A stretch of DNA of 64,000 nucleotides from Amoebidium appalachense (GCA_963693365.1 CAVNZM010000009.1:1116001-1180000); one strand, 5' to 3'. Positions 39,828 through 63,851 are shown, counted from the stretch's first letter. Notes: generated by a model not told the origin, from the letters alone. Made by a program: numbers and translations.

Positions 39828-39866
<39 letters not shown>

Positions 39867-40903
39867 GTAACAGTGTTTTGATGTCAAAGGTGCGCGCTTG
39901 CGCAGTTTGAAAAGGTGTTCTGTGTATGGGGGGGTGGAAGGAGGAGGAAGAGGAGGGGGGAGGGGGGGGGGGGGGGGGGGCTGCAAACCACTTACAGGGG
40001 GAGGACATAATTAGATGATAAGTGAAAAATTGCATCCACACACCAAGTCTGTCTTTGGTCCTGTCGTCTGGATACCGGGGAGGAAAAGAAAGGTGGGGGG
40101 GGAGGGGGAGGGGGGGGGGGGGGGAGAAGGGGAGGTAGTTGTTTATGTCTCCTTCTGATTGTGGTTGACAGGTTCTGAGAATACTTCGTCTTCTGCGCAT
40201 CATTCGGATATTGAAGATGTTAAAGGGCAGTCGCATGGTTCGCATCTTTATTCGTGCGCTCGGTGATGCCAAGGAGGGAATATATTTCCTGGTCTTCCTC
40301 ATTCTCATCGGTATGTCTCTGAGCGGCACCGCCATGTTCTATCTGGAAACGTGGGATTGTGTTTTGAACGAAGACAGAGAGTGGGTGTACACGGTGAGTG
40401 ATCAACCTCTCCTCTCCCCTCCCCCACCCCACCTCCCTTAAATCCCTCCCCCTTCCTCCCCCTCCTCCCGTGGTGGCTGTCTGTTTTCTCTCAACCCTTT
40501 CATCATGAATGTTACTAGCGTGTTTTAACGTTTGCCCTTTCTGGTTTTTGCGTTTCGAGCATATCCATTCCTTCCCCCTTTGCCCTCCCCCCCCCCCCCC
40601 CCCCACCAATACAAGTGGGAGGGTTTGGGAGAGATGTCGGATTGACCATGTTGACGATGTGTGCGTGCATACGTGTGTGTGGGGGGGGGGGGGGGGAGGG
40701 GGGGGAGGAGGGGGAGGGGAGAGGGGGGGGGGGGGGGGGGGGAGGAGGGGAGGGGGGCGTGCACATACGGATATGATTGTGGTCACAGTGGAGACAAGTG
40801 CGTGTGTGGGTTTTTTTTTTTTTTTTTTTTGTGGAGGAGAGGGGAAGGGGGGGGAAGGGGGGTTCCCCTCCCCCCCCCCCTAAACCCCAAACACATATAC
40901 ACA

Positions 40904-40936
<33 letters not shown>

Positions 40937-40937
40937 G

Positions 40938-40968
<31 letters not shown>

Positions 40969-41265
40969 GGGGCACCTCCCCGTGTTTGCATTCTTTTTGT
41001 TTTGGTCTACCAGACTGCATTATGTATCTGCTTTTACTTTGTGTACGCGTATGTGTCGCACTGCCTGGCGTGGGCCACCTCAACCCTCTCCCCTTCCCTA
41101 ACCTTGCCTTTGTTCCTGTTTTGTTTTTGATCTGTTACCAAAATATTCATGTGCAGGGCTCCGACAAACAAACCAACCAACCATTTAGCCCGCCCCTCAC
41201 CCACACCTCCCCCCCCTCTCCCCTACACACACACACACACACAACACACACTCACACTCACACAT

Positions 41266-41298
<33 letters not shown>

Positions 41299-42076
41299 GA
41301 GGCACACACACATGGAGGCACGTGCACACACACGCATCCAATTCACACACACACATGCACGCACGCAGCGCACACACACACACACACTCACTCACTCATT
41401 CACAGACACTCACTCACTCCACCCCCCCCACTCCCCTTCCACCCACCCCGCCTCACCCCCGTACCCCCCTCCTCCCCCCCTTCCCCCCCCCCCCCCCCCC
41501 CCCCCCCACACACACACACAGACCGGGCCCATGAAGGGGGAGGTGACATCCTTCCAGAACGTACCAGTCTCCATGTGGTGGTGCCTCGTGACTCTTACGA
41601 CAGTAGGGTATGGTGATATGTATCCAACCACGTGGCAGGGAAAGGCCGTTGCTATGGTAACCATGATTGCTGCACTTATCTGCTTGGCTTATCCAATCAC
41701 ATTGCTCGGTCAGGCGTTTACCGATGCCGGGGACCAATTAGATCGCGAGGAGGAGGAGGAGAGGACGAGGGCTGCAATCTCTACCATATCTGTGCACCAT
41801 CTAGATCCGCAACCGATGGAAATGCAGGAGGTTGCAAAGAGCCAATCAAATGCCCCCGCATCTAGATCTACCCTCCCACCCATTGGTTCGATTCATGACA
41901 CTTCATCTGTTCACAGTTCGGTTGGTGGTGTTGCAACGAGTGCTGCAGCAAACACAAATAGTTTTTTGGTGAATCAGTCTGTGTTAACGAGGCTGGAAGA
42001 GGAGATACAGAGAACAGAGGCGCACCTGCTTGGATTGAGACATCTGTATGCAGAACTGAGGGGAGGTGCTAGTTAG
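39291..42076 (+). CDS. voltage-gated potassium channel, 6 TM
   Basis: Exons 39291-39755, 40172-40393 and 41522-42076 join in phase 0, giving 413 aa. It should form a tetrameric K+-selective pore in a membrane. Seen: S1 (about residues 55-78, WYIWMLILVILCVILISL), S2 (about 88-112), S3 (NWVDLLSIVPYYIML), S4 with Arg/Lys at every third position (VLRILRLLRIIRILKML, from residue 156), S5 (GIYFLVFLILIGMSL), pore loop with filter TVGYGD (256-261), and S6 with a YPI kink. The N-terminus is only about 45 residues, so there is no T1 domain. The C-terminal tail ends in a likely coiled coil (LTRLEEEIQRTEAHLLGLRH), which may do the assembly job. A short extra exon before exon 3 cannot be excluded. Confidence 0.93.
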
Positions 42077-42209
42077 AGTGTAGTGTGTGGGGAGGTGTGT
42101 GTGTGTGTGTGGGGGGAGGGGGGGGGGGGGGGGGGGGGGGGGGGATGTTAGGTGGTGTTTGTTTTTTTTGTTTTTTTTTTCTTTTTTGTTTTCTTGTTTT
42201 TTTTGTTTT

Positions 42210-42258
<49 letters not shown>

Positions 42259-42369
42259 TATTATGCTTAGGCATGTACATGTTTGTCCAAAAACATAATC
42301 GTACCTGGTCCTGGGCACTGCGAATAATCTGGTGGTCGATTGGGTTTTGAATGGCCGGGGTAGGCTGCA

Positions 42370-42441
<72 letters not shown>

Positions 42442-44223
42442 GCGCACACACACACGCACACGCACACGCACACGCACACGCACACGCACACGCACACGCA
42501 CACGCACAAAACACAAACACAAACACACAGACAGACATGTACATAATTTCGTTTGTGATCCCCCCAAATAAGAAAACAGTACAAAGAGTGTGGCAGATTA
42601 TCTATTATTAGACAGGGTATGCATATATACCGATTAGATTTAGTGGGTTAACATGTACAAACCCTAGTAAGGTTAATAATAATGCACGCAGGCATTGGTA
42701 TCTGCACGATCATCGATCTAATCTTACTGTAAATTCAACGATACGATAGGCCTTAGACCTAAAGATTTTGCACAGCGCCTTGTCACTTACCATAGTGAAA
42801 GCTTAGTCAAAGAAAGGTGCATAAAATTAATATTCACTTTAGGTCGTGATTATTCATTAAATCATATTCTAGATCTCAGCAGTTAGTACTAGAACCTACA
42901 TTCTAACATGCCCTTAAGTGGCAAGCTGGTCTGTTACTTGTACTGCTAGTTGCCCAAAACGAAATCCTTTTCATATCTACGTGTGTGTGTGGCACTAATA
43001 AACAGTAGCTTTAGCTGGCCCTAGGATATACGTACACTTCTCCTTTCTCAGTGTGTGCATGCATATGTCCCCCTCTATGGATCGATCCATAAAGTTTCTG
43101 TATGTGTGCACGTGTCCAGCTGCACTTCGGCGACCTCATTAAATTTAGCTGTGCAGCTATATTAGGTGCCTGTGTCCCTCTCCCAAGCCCGGGCCTTTAT
43201 TCTCTGTGCAGTGTAGCTGCCTGTGCCCCTTCGAAATCTTTTCTCTACGTACTCTTCTCTCTCACCACTAGTACGTTTATTACATGTGCCTCTCTCCGTG
43301 TTTCTCATTTCTTTGTGTGCATGTGCACCTGTGTGCCCTGAATGTGCCTCTCTCCCCCTCACAAATGTCTCGAGATCAGTGTGTCTCCTTCCCCCCCCCC
43401 CCCCCCCCCCCCCCTCCCCCTCCCCCCTCAAAAAAAAGTGTTAGTTCGGGCAAGTATGTGTGCGCACGTGTCGTGCATAATAATCTCCCCCCCCCCCCCC
43501 CCCCTCTCTCTCTCTCTCTCTCCCCTCCCCCTCTCTCTCACTCTCGCTCTGTGTGTGGTCTGTGCGCGTGCATGCGCATGCGCGTGCCCCCCCCCCCTCC
43601 CCCCCCCCCCAATCCCCCTCCCTCCCACCCTCACTGGGGTGCGCCAAGCTCCCGCCTAAGGAAAGAAACAGTACGAGCACAGCACCGTTATTTTACCCTC
43701 CGGTGGTTCAAAATGCACACGTAACAAGTGTGTATTGGCCCACAGAGCCACCAATACTCAGAACTCATTGCAATTTGGGTTGATTTCGTAGGTGCGGGAA
43801 AATAAATGGTAACAGATGTTCAACTCGAAAAACCTGTGCAGATCAGGGAAAATGATGGAATAATCTAGATATTTTACTACAATAGGCTGCTACCTGATTA
43901 AACACACAGAGACAGTATACTCTGCAAATAGCTTACTACATAGACACACAGAACACATTTGCTACAATAACATGTTACCTACTAAAGATACTTACTCTAC
44001 TACATAGAAGGAATTGCTACAAGCCCCAAGATGAAGGGAAAAAACCCATGAAATACATGAAACCCAGCTCCGCACAGCACGGATTTCGGTTTTGAAAAAA
44101 AAAGCGACAACCCAAAACACAATTACAACACCATACATAGGAAAAAATATTTAACAAAAAGGAGTAACTATCATTGCTCTATACGTATGCACTAAATATA
44201 GACAAAGAAAGTATTTTTAGATT
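42077..44223. other. convergent spacer, channel / J-domain gene
   Basis: G and T runs (42117-42257), (CA)n and CACACG arrays (42370-42530), then about 850 bp of unique AT-richer sequence. A C/CT-rich part (43390-43640) is followed by AT-rich sequence to the stop of the next gene. No supported gene. Confidence 0.5.
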
Positions 44224-54450
<10,227 letters not shown>

Positions 54451-55483
54451 GTTGACCACCTAAGCTCGGCCATGCGCCGATTAAACGCAAGCCTTTAGAA
54501 AAGAACCATCGCACTCACGTTTGCCCTGAGCACATGTACGCAGACACTCAAGCTTTGCAGCTCCCTTAACATCCCATTTTTCTAAGCTCGCAAAACCTCC
54601 TTTCACTTGCACTTTCAAGTTTTTGCGTAGGCTTCGGAAAGAGAGAGTCGCCGCGCGTGCAGGGTTGGGCTGGGGTCAGCTTAACCGTATTGTCCTTTGG
54701 CCAATCGTAACGGACAGTTTCTTACTCGTAACGGGGGGGTTCTTGGGGATCTGCAAGCACAGCTAAAAACGCCCCTCCAGTCACAAAACTCAAACTACGC
54801 GTTTTTACAAATTAAGTATCGCAAAATTACAAGCCCTGGACACTTGTCGGGGCTCGATATTGCTCATGAGAAGCGCTGTAGATATGTTCTTGAACAGAAA
54901 TATTGGAAAATTTAGGTACAGTTAGATATTAGGGGGCCTTAAAGCGTTTATAATGCTATACATCTGATACGAAAGCTGTTACGACGGCACCCTAACCGTA
55001 TTCGTATCGGGTCTTTCGTTAATCGTAATCACGACAATTTTTTTTCGTAATCCCCCCCTGCGCGCGTGACGTGTTGCTTGGCGCCAGTTTTGGTCTCGTA
55101 GCCAATCAAACGTAAGCAAAAAATGTCAGAACTTAAACTGCATGACCTTTAGCAATACTGATTTGTGTATATTATTTTATAATTAAAGCTATAGCGTATA
55201 AAGCTGCATTTAGCGAATCTTTATACGCTCCGCATTTTAAATGATGCCGGCAAGGCTTGATCGTTTCAAAACTGAATCGCGCAAACACGGCCTCTCTGAT
55301 TCTCACGTGGCCCCGCCCCACTTCTTGTAACTTTTAGCTGCAGGCTGTTATACGTTTTTTCCAGCGACAAGTATTTCCATCGACAATTATACCGATACCA
55401 TTTTTTGGTTGATAAATAAACTAGTACTCAAAGTAATCTATAGTGCATTAGGCAGCTTTCTTTAATAGACCTCAAACAGCAAC
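54451..55483. promoter_or_regulatory. divergent promoter region, J-domain gene / pseudouridine synthase
   Basis: About 1 kb of unique sequence. GCCAAT 54700-54705 and GCCAATCA 55101-55108; a CRE half-type TGACGTG 55067-55073 sits 28 bp before the latter. A motif of the GCGCCA type (E2F-like, about 55081-55086) is adjacent. Confidence 0.55.
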
Positions 55484-56534
55484 ATGCTACGTACCAATGT
55501 GCTACGTTTTAGGCTCCCTTTGGCTTCACCTGGGTGCGTGCCAGCTGTAATTGCAAGGTTTTATTGCACCCCACAACCACCTAAGGACCCTATAGCCCCA
55601 CTGGCACAAGAGTCTGTAATTGTTCAGCAAACAGACGAGAAAACTGCACCAGTACACGGCATTCCGCCCACTTCTACTGTTTCAGCCAAGAATGCAAAGA
55701 CAGAACCGGTTTCAGCAAAGCAATTATTAGCAAGGGTTGAGGCGCGAAGCACTGCAAAAGGTTCATCGCTAGGCAAATCCAAGAAGGATGCACGTGAGCA
55801 TAAAATGAAATCTGTCAAGCCAGACAGTGCGCTCCCGGTGGAGAAGAAAGAAAAAAAGGGCAGGGCTGTTGTTAGTGCCGAGCAGCTGGACGAGTTATTT
55901 CCTCGTCTTGTCCTGTATGAGGATGATTACATGTTGGCCATCAACAAACCCGCAGGTATGGCTGTGTGGTGAGTTGAGCCCTTTCAGATGCTGTTGTTAC
56001 ATACACATAGTCATTGCTCCCTTCCCTTCTCCCTCACTCCCTCATTCCCTCCCTGCCTCCCCCCCCCCCTACTGTGCGCATGGCTGATGTTGCATACTTG
56101 AATGTTTGCCTTTGCATGTGTCCTTCGTGTATGCGTACTTCGTACCGTGTTCCGCATTCAACCCCCCCCCCCCCTCCCCGCCTGCCCGCCCTCCCCCCCC
56201 CCCCCCCCCCCCCTTCCTCCCCTGCCGGCTTCCCTTTTCCTTAACCCCCCTCCCTCCATTTCTCTCTTTCGGTGTGTGTGTCTTTATGTGGGTGGGTGTG
56301 CCGCAGGTGCAGGGGCACCTGGGGTGGGGTTGGTGGTGGGGGGAACGTTTTGGGGGGGGGAGGAGGAGGGGGGGGGGGGGGGGGCTGCCTCTGGTAAGCG
56401 GTGGTGGCTGCTGTCAGGACTTGCCGGAGGGGTACAGGGGAGGGGGTGGGTGGGTGTTTGGGGAAGAGGGAAGGGCGGGAGGAGGGAGTGGGGGGAGGGG
56501 GGAATAGAGAGGTTGGCGTGAGGATCAGTGCTGT

Positions 56535-56573
<39 letters not shown>

Positions 56574-58445
56574 AGTGGGTAGACTAGGGCAGGAGAACAC
56601 TAGAAATGGCTACGTGGACGGAAACGTCTAATTTTTTTTGGGGGGGGTCTTTCTTTGTGTTTATGGTTTTTTTGTGTGCGTGTTTGTGTGTGCCCCGTTA
56701 CCCCCTCGGCGCACCCCCCTCTCTACCCTCCCCCCTTCCCTCGCCGCCGCCGCCCCTCTCCTCTCCCTCTCTCTTCCTCCCTCCGCCATTTCTTTCCCTC
56801 TCTTCCCATCTCCATTCCTCCCTTCCTCTCTTTCCCGCTTTCTCCCTGTCACACACACTCTCTCCCTCCCTCTCTCTGGTCTCCCTGACGGTTGTTTCCA
56901 TTTGTGTCACATGTTTTAGGGTGCTTACCCCGAACAATATCTGCTTTAGCCTAAACTCTACATATTCAGTAGTGTTTTCCTTTCGGGCATCTGCATAACC
57001 GTTGCCCGACTTTATCTAGTTCTTGGTACTGTGTAATTGCCCCCCCCCCCCCCCCCCCCCCCCCCCATCCCAATGGGTATCTTTGCAATCTTCTTTGTGT
57101 TGCCCGCGAGATCTGTGCACTTCATACTCTGGAACACGTTTGATCCCCATCCCCCCGACGCATACTGTCCGCATGGTTGATGTTGCATACTTGAATGTTT
57201 GCCTTTGCATGTGTCCTGCACCATGCTTCTCATCGTGTATGCGTACTTCGTACCGTGTTCTGCATTCAAAGCCCCCCCCCTCCCCACCCCCACCCGCACC
57301 CGAGTACCACTAGTTTTCTTTTGTTTGCACGTCGGCGGTGGTGGTGTGTAAGTATGTCTGTGTAGTGGTAGTGGTGGGGGTTTTTTTTTGGGGGGGGGGG
57401 GGGGGGGCATGGCTCCAACTGAAGTGTGTCCCTCCCAGGTGTGCCAACCGTCCCAGACACCACAAAGGCTGCAGACATCGTAACCGCTGCGTTGCGGTAT
57501 GTCTCTAATCCGGAAAATCGCAAAAACACCGGAAAACAAAACGAAAATTCCACTGAAGCCAGCGAGCCGCCAGCACCCACTCGATCGCTGCGACGCGTAT
57601 GGCCAATTCATAGAATCGACAGACCTGTTTCCGGGGTTGTGTGTTTGGCAAAGACGAAAACGACGGTCGATCATCTTACAGAACTTTTCAAAAACAGGGA
57701 GGTGAAAAAGACGTACATGGGGGTGGTGAACGGACACATGGACGGGGAGGGCATGTGGTACGGATGGTTGGTTAAAAACCCCGGGAAAAATGTGATGGAG
57801 GTGGTGGCAAACGGGAGCACACCGCAGGAATTGTACACAAATATGACCAAAATAGAGCCCCCCCCTGCACCGATAACACGGCAGAGGAATGACCTTCACA
57901 AACCGGAAACCGGAAAGGAAACCAACAATGACGACAGTGCTATGTCGGACGATGACGTCATAACCGAAAAATCGGAAAATAAACCCCCGAAAACAGCAAA
58001 AACACCAAAGGAAAAGAGTATATGGAAGGCGGGGGCGGTAGCGGTCACCCACTGGCGGGCACTCCGCCACCTGAAATTGCGGAATGGAAATTTGCAGACT
58101 TTGGTCGTCCTTGAGCCCAAAACCGGCCGCCTTCACCAAATTCGTGCCCAGGCGGCGGACGCTGGCCATGCAGTGGTCGGAGATACCAAATATGGCGCAT
58201 TCCAGAAACTCCAGGATTCTTCTATTGCCCTTCACGCGTCTTCGCTGGCACTTGAGATTCCGGCTATTGGAAAAGAGGAGAAGAAAAGTCTAACTTTTGA
58301 AGCGCCTTTACCGGAAAGTTGGATGAAGAGATTTGGGTTGAAAACGGAGGACGCACCGAAAGGGCAGAAAAGGGCGGGACAGAGAAAGACACAACAACAC
58401 GAGAAACGGGGGGGTAAGCCTGTGGGAAAACATAGAAGATACTAG
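55484..58445 (+). CDS. RluA-family RNA pseudouridine synthase, probably mitochondrial
   Basis: Two exons (55484-55955 and 57439-58445) join in phase, giving 492 aa. The family isomerises uridine to pseudouridine in rRNA, tRNA or mRNA. Seen: an Arg-rich, Ser-containing N-terminus without acids (MLRTNVLRFRLPLAS) typical of a mitochondrial presequence; a charged linker; the domain start LYEDDYMLAINKPAG; the catalytic motif HRIDRPVSG with the nucleophile Asp218; KKTYMGVVNG; and GRLHQIRAQ with GHAVVGDTKYG. Between the KKTY and AVTHWRAL blocks lies a low-complexity charged insert of roughly 90 residues not usual in the family. The C-terminus is basic. It most resembles the RPUSD-type eukaryotic members. 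The intron carries two copies of the C-tailed repeat. Confidence 0.93.
56070..56173 (+). repeat. dispersed C-tailed repeat, deleted subfamily
   Basis: TACTGTGCGCATGGCTGATG start, same internal deletion as 36229-36306, ending GCATTCAACCCC. In the intron of the pseudouridine synthase gene. Confidence 0.8.
57161..57280 (+). repeat. dispersed C-tailed repeat, undeleted subfamily
   Basis: Closest to the copy at 20971 and retains CACCATGCTTCTCATCG. It is the second copy in the same intron, about 1 kb from the first and in the same orientation. Confidence 0.8.
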
Positions 58446-58834
58446 ATGATTTGCGGTGAAAATTTTTGTGCGTGTGGACACACTTAGCGATAGTCGTATG
58501 TAGATGTTTATTATGCGGCTGTACAGTTTCATATGTTTTGATGATGACGTCTGGGATATTTTTTCGGTAACACCGCGAATGATGTTTTTCAAGCACAGGT
58601 TGCTGTGTGTCTTGCTAATTTGGCGGTACATGTGTATGCGAAACCAGTAAATGTGTTGTATGTCTTGTTTTTTCTATTAGACGATAATACTACATTTTTG
58701 CCAGTGCTGAGCAAGTTAACAGGCACATGCATGCACAAGGCGCACACACACACGCAATATGCACGTGCACACGTGCACACACTCTCTCGCTCCCCGTCTC
58801 ATTCACACACACACACGTGTGCACACACACACGC

Positions 58835-58871
<37 letters not shown>

Positions 58872-59486
58872 TGGCACTGCGATGCGCATAATCATTGGCA
58901 TGTCCGGACATGCACACAACTTGTACACACACACACACATCCATATTGAAACCAGCCTATAAACACAAATTTAAAACTGTTTGCACACTCGCAAGTGATA
59001 GACTCCAGCACACAACACACACGAGCACACAAACTTATGGAGCCAATTTATTCGTGGCCTAAGCATCAGTGTGTGCGGAATATTTTGCCGTTACCTACTG
59101 CATACTGTACATACACTAGTGGTTGAATGCTAGGCCCGTTTGAGAATTCGAAAACATTGCATCATTCATATCATGAAGGAAAGCTTTAATTCATATTTAC
59201 AAATGCTCGTCCATTTATAAATCTATTGAACATTTCCTAATACTTACGATCAGCAACCTTCTCATGAACTAATTCTTCATAACTTTTATTACTAACTAAA
59301 CCACAAGGCTACTGGCATATTCCACCAGCCACCTACTCGATCGCGAACAGCCGAATTAAAATTGTACAGCTCGAGCTCACGTTGAGCCCTGTAGGAATTT
59401 CAAACTTAAATTTGCTGATATTAGATTGAAAGCAAGAAAGGTTTGGCCGAAATTTGATAATTTCTGACACATATGTACAGGTTGCG
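58446..59486. other. convergent spacer, no gene seen
   Basis: 3' ends of the pseudouridine synthase and of the winged-helix gene. A CA/CACG-rich patch (58743-58865) is followed by AT-rich unique sequence. Confidence 0.5.
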
Positions 59487-59555
59487 TCATTTACATGAAT
59501 ACATTGATTTGCTAAATGGTGGCACCAAAAATTTTACAGATCTCAAGCTCACATC

Positions 59556-59621
<66 letters not shown>

Positions 59622-60719
59622 CCCGCCCCGCCAACTCAGAGTCCCATACGTGGTGAATCGGAACCCTCTAAAAGCCACATACATGGCAATAAGGTCCAAC
59701 ACAAGCACAAACCCCAAAAAATCAAACCGGGGAAACAGAGTGAGCACGTTATGAAGGCAGGGACCATCTAGGTGTCTCTGACCTGTCCTTTTGGTGCTTT
59801 TGTAACAGTCCCTTGTCCAACATCCTGGTGATAAAATGATAAAATGGGGTCACATGTCAGAAACAGAACAATAACTTAGCATGTGATGTGGTGTAGTGGA
59901 TGGTGGTTTCAAGTACGTGATCATAGTAGGCTGATTGCGTTTTGCAACCGAGCACCCATTAACCGAACACCAGATCTGGGGATTTCATTGGCTCTGGCCA
60001 GATCCGGTCCTGACGAAAGTAAGAGCGGTAACTGAAGTCGATTTATTCCCCAAAGTCGACATCGAGATTCCGTTGAATTGTTCGTGTACATTTTATGCGT
60101 GCCCGAGTAGAGGACATGGAAAAGGTTATCAAAAATACTCTAGTTCATCAGAAACTTTTTAATATGGTTGAAGTAATTATGGATTTCCATATCATTGACT
60201 ACTTTTTTTAATAGATAAAGCTGATGAATGTGAGCTTCTGTCGACATCACACCCGGCCGACCGAAACTGAGGTGAAAGCATGAATTTCATTCACAAGCTG
60301 GCACCGGTAAACATATGATATGTAACCAATAGATGTAAAGATCGAGGTGTTCGGTTAATGGGTGAGATCTGAACAGCATTTGCTTTTCATGTTTTTGTTA
60401 ATAAATCAGACCAGAAACGCCATTTTTATTTTATAATGTGAAGATTTACAATTTTATTCTTCCTTCGACAAAAAGAAAGTACCCGTTTATCTCTATTGGG
60501 AGCTGAGATATTGCATAGATCGAGTGCAAAACGGTTGATGGATCAGAAACCCTAAGCGAGACACACAAAACACCATCACCATGTGGCACCACCACACATT
60601 CTCTCTTTCAACACCCACACACCCACACACACGCACTTCCTCCCTCCCTCCCCCCCCCCCCCCCCCCCCCCCCCTCCCCTCTCCCCTCTCCCTCTCCCTC
60701 TCCCTCTCCCTCTCCCTCT

Positions 60720-60770
<51 letters not shown>

Positions 60771-60924
60771 CCCCCCCCCCCCCCCCCCCCTCTCTCTCTC
60801 TCTCCCTCCCTCCCTCCCTCTCCCCCTTCTCTCTTACTCACGCACGGACTCACATCGACACACACAAGCAATCTCTTGTCCTTTCTCTCTCTTCCAGAGC
60901 AGTCGGACCCCCTCTCGCATCGAG

Positions 60925-60958
<34 letters not shown>

Positions 60959-61242
60959 CTCCGCCCCCCCAAAAAACAAAACCCAAACCCACCCTTGGCC
61001 CTCAACGTACACTATGGTCCATTTGAATACTTTCACACCTCACGAATGACCCGAGAGCAAAACATGATGTCTGCTTGCGCGAGAATCATTATGTGTGTTT
61101 GCGCGTCATTGTATGCACTTGTGGGCCCGCATATGTGCATGTGGATGTGGGGGATGCAGGAGGAGGGGGAGGGACATGCAGGTAAGCGGGTAGTGGGGGG
61201 TCGAGCCGCCAATAACTTTTTTTTTTTTTTTTTTTTTTGAGA

Positions 61243-61283
<41 letters not shown>

Positions 61284-61469
61284 GGATGAGTACCTATGAA
61301 GGATTGGGTTTGCCTCGCTTTTTGTTTTCAAGCCCACAGCTCTGAAGATGGTCCGAACCTCCACTGGCTCCATATGCTGACTGCACCCCCCAAATGCAGA
61401 AGTCAGACACCACATGGAAGCAAATAAAAAATGAAAAATGTGTCGTTGCAAAGTAGATCACAACAGAAG

Positions 61470-61557
<88 letters not shown>

Positions 61558-62526
61558 AAAACACCACGCACGCACGCACGCATGCACGCATGCACACACA
61601 CACACGCACGCACGCACGCATGCACACACACACACACACAAAAAAAAAAAGGGGGGGGGGGGTGCATGGATGTTTTCGGAGTGAATGATGGACGGGGAGG
61701 GTGTGTGTGTGTGTGTGTTGGGGGGGGGGGGGGGGGGAGGGGGGGGGCAATGCATTAGACAGTTTGGGGATAAAGAAACTAAAGCAAAAACGAGAAAGAA
61801 ACGAAAGAAAGCAACGTAAAACACTGGACGTGTCAGCACCAACACATTGCGCAGAGACACCAAAAGAAACATGCAGGCAGGAGACCAACCAACAGGGTCC
61901 CGGAGAAGGGGGGAGGCGGCGGCGGGGGGGAGGGGGGGGGGGAGGGGGGGAGGGAGGGAGGGGGGAGGGAAGGGGATACCTTAGGAATTGAAAGATCTCA
62001 GACTCGATGTCTGAGAGGCCATTTGGGGCCACTGTGGAGAACAGCCATTCAGTTAGCAAAAGAACGCTCTAGGTCATTCCAGCATTAACATGAACACCCG
62101 ATGGGGGTTTTGTTAAGAGGATGATGATGGGTGGGTTAGTGAAAAAGGACGTGTGTGAGGACAGCTATGTCCCAGAGAAGAAGAACAGTCGTGGAAGTGT
62201 GTTGGGGCCTTTTGGGGGGGGGGGGGGGGGGGGGAGGGGGGGGGGCAGGGGGAGGGAGGGGGGGGGGGGGGAGGGGGGGGGGTTAACATCACCTGGTGGT
62301 GCTGCATTGAGTGTTGATCTGGTGGTACGTCTAGAAGGCGCAATAGTCATCTCCACGAATTTCTCTGCGTGAATCAATGGGTCAGCTATGTTGAATGGGA
62401 CATTGGTAGAACACATGAAAAACAGAATCAGAACACGGGTTTCAGGACGAAATGCCGATCCGTTACGTGCTCTCACATGTACGCCCACGTCACGCACACG
62501 CGCGCGCACACATACACATGCACACA

Positions 62527-62572
<46 letters not shown>

Positions 62573-63116
62573 TTCCACACCTACGTGCACAACGTGGCAC
62601 AAGGAGACGGGACAGGTGAGGTGGAAGGGGGGAAGGGGGGGGGGGATGTATGTATCAATGAGTGTCAAAGAAAAAAAAAGCACAAACAAAACAACACAAA
62701 ACAAGACCCCAAAACATATATGCAGGCGAAAGCACTTGAACGGAGCCTATTGCCAATTGCAAAGGAACGGAACGCCTGGGCGGGTGTGTGTGTGTGTGAG
62801 TTGGGGGGGGGGGGGGGGGGGGTTTGAATGCGCCATTGAGTACGAAGTACATTCACAACGGATAACACGATGCAGAGTGCAAACCACACAAAAAGAGTAT
62901 ATGCATATTCAGCAGAGCCCAAAGTACAAGTATCCTTCCACGCCCAACAACACCTTGCAGATTTTGAGCAAAAAAGAGGGGGGGGGGGGGGGGGAGGGGA
63001 GGGGGGAAACAAGTTCACACAAAGAGTATGCGTCCTAAGCAAAGCCCATCCTTGTGAGGGGAGGAGGAGGTGATGGGCTTAGGGGGAGGTAACGGGGAAC
63101 CAGAGGTGGGGGAGGT

Positions 63117-63147
<31 letters not shown>

Positions 63148-63587
63148 AGCAGTACAGAGAACGAAGTACGCATTCACGACAAAAAAACACAAAGCAAGGA
63201 GGGGGGGGAATACACGTACTTTCCAACACCTCCGTTTTATGTTCCAACTCCAAGAGTCTACCCTCCGTGTGTGTCTGTTCTCTATGTAGCTGCTGGGTGG
63301 CCTCGACAAGAACAGGTATTGCCGCAGAGGGGGTCTTAATACTTAATTTGAGGGCCTGGGGAATATGAAGGGTGAGGGGGGTTACGTTGAAATTCAAATA
63401 AGTGATGTGCAAATTTAGTACGTGTGTGAAAGCGTACATATGCGTGAGTATATTAACTCTTGGAAAGGCATCAAAATTGACAGGCACGCACAGACGGGTG
63501 CGCATACACCCTCTCACACACACACACAGGCACACATGCGCACAGGCACGCGCGCACACACCCTTACCCACACACAAACACGCACAC

Positions 63588-63674
<87 letters not shown>

Positions 63675-63677
63675 CAG

Positions 63678-63754
<77 letters not shown>

Positions 63755-63796
63755 AACCCCCTTCCCCCCGGTTCTCCTCCCCTCCCCTTCCCCCCG

Positions 63797-63851
<55 letters not shown>

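Noticed and set aside
41158-41190. Extra channel exon after GTGCAG (GSDKQTNQP)
   Set aside because: No clear donor follows, and joining 40393 to 41522 already gives the expected S5-pore linker in phase 0.
43102-43724. Overlapping frames in the channel / J-domain gene spacer
   Set aside because: Composition follows local C/CT runs, with no recognisable motif and no partner exons.
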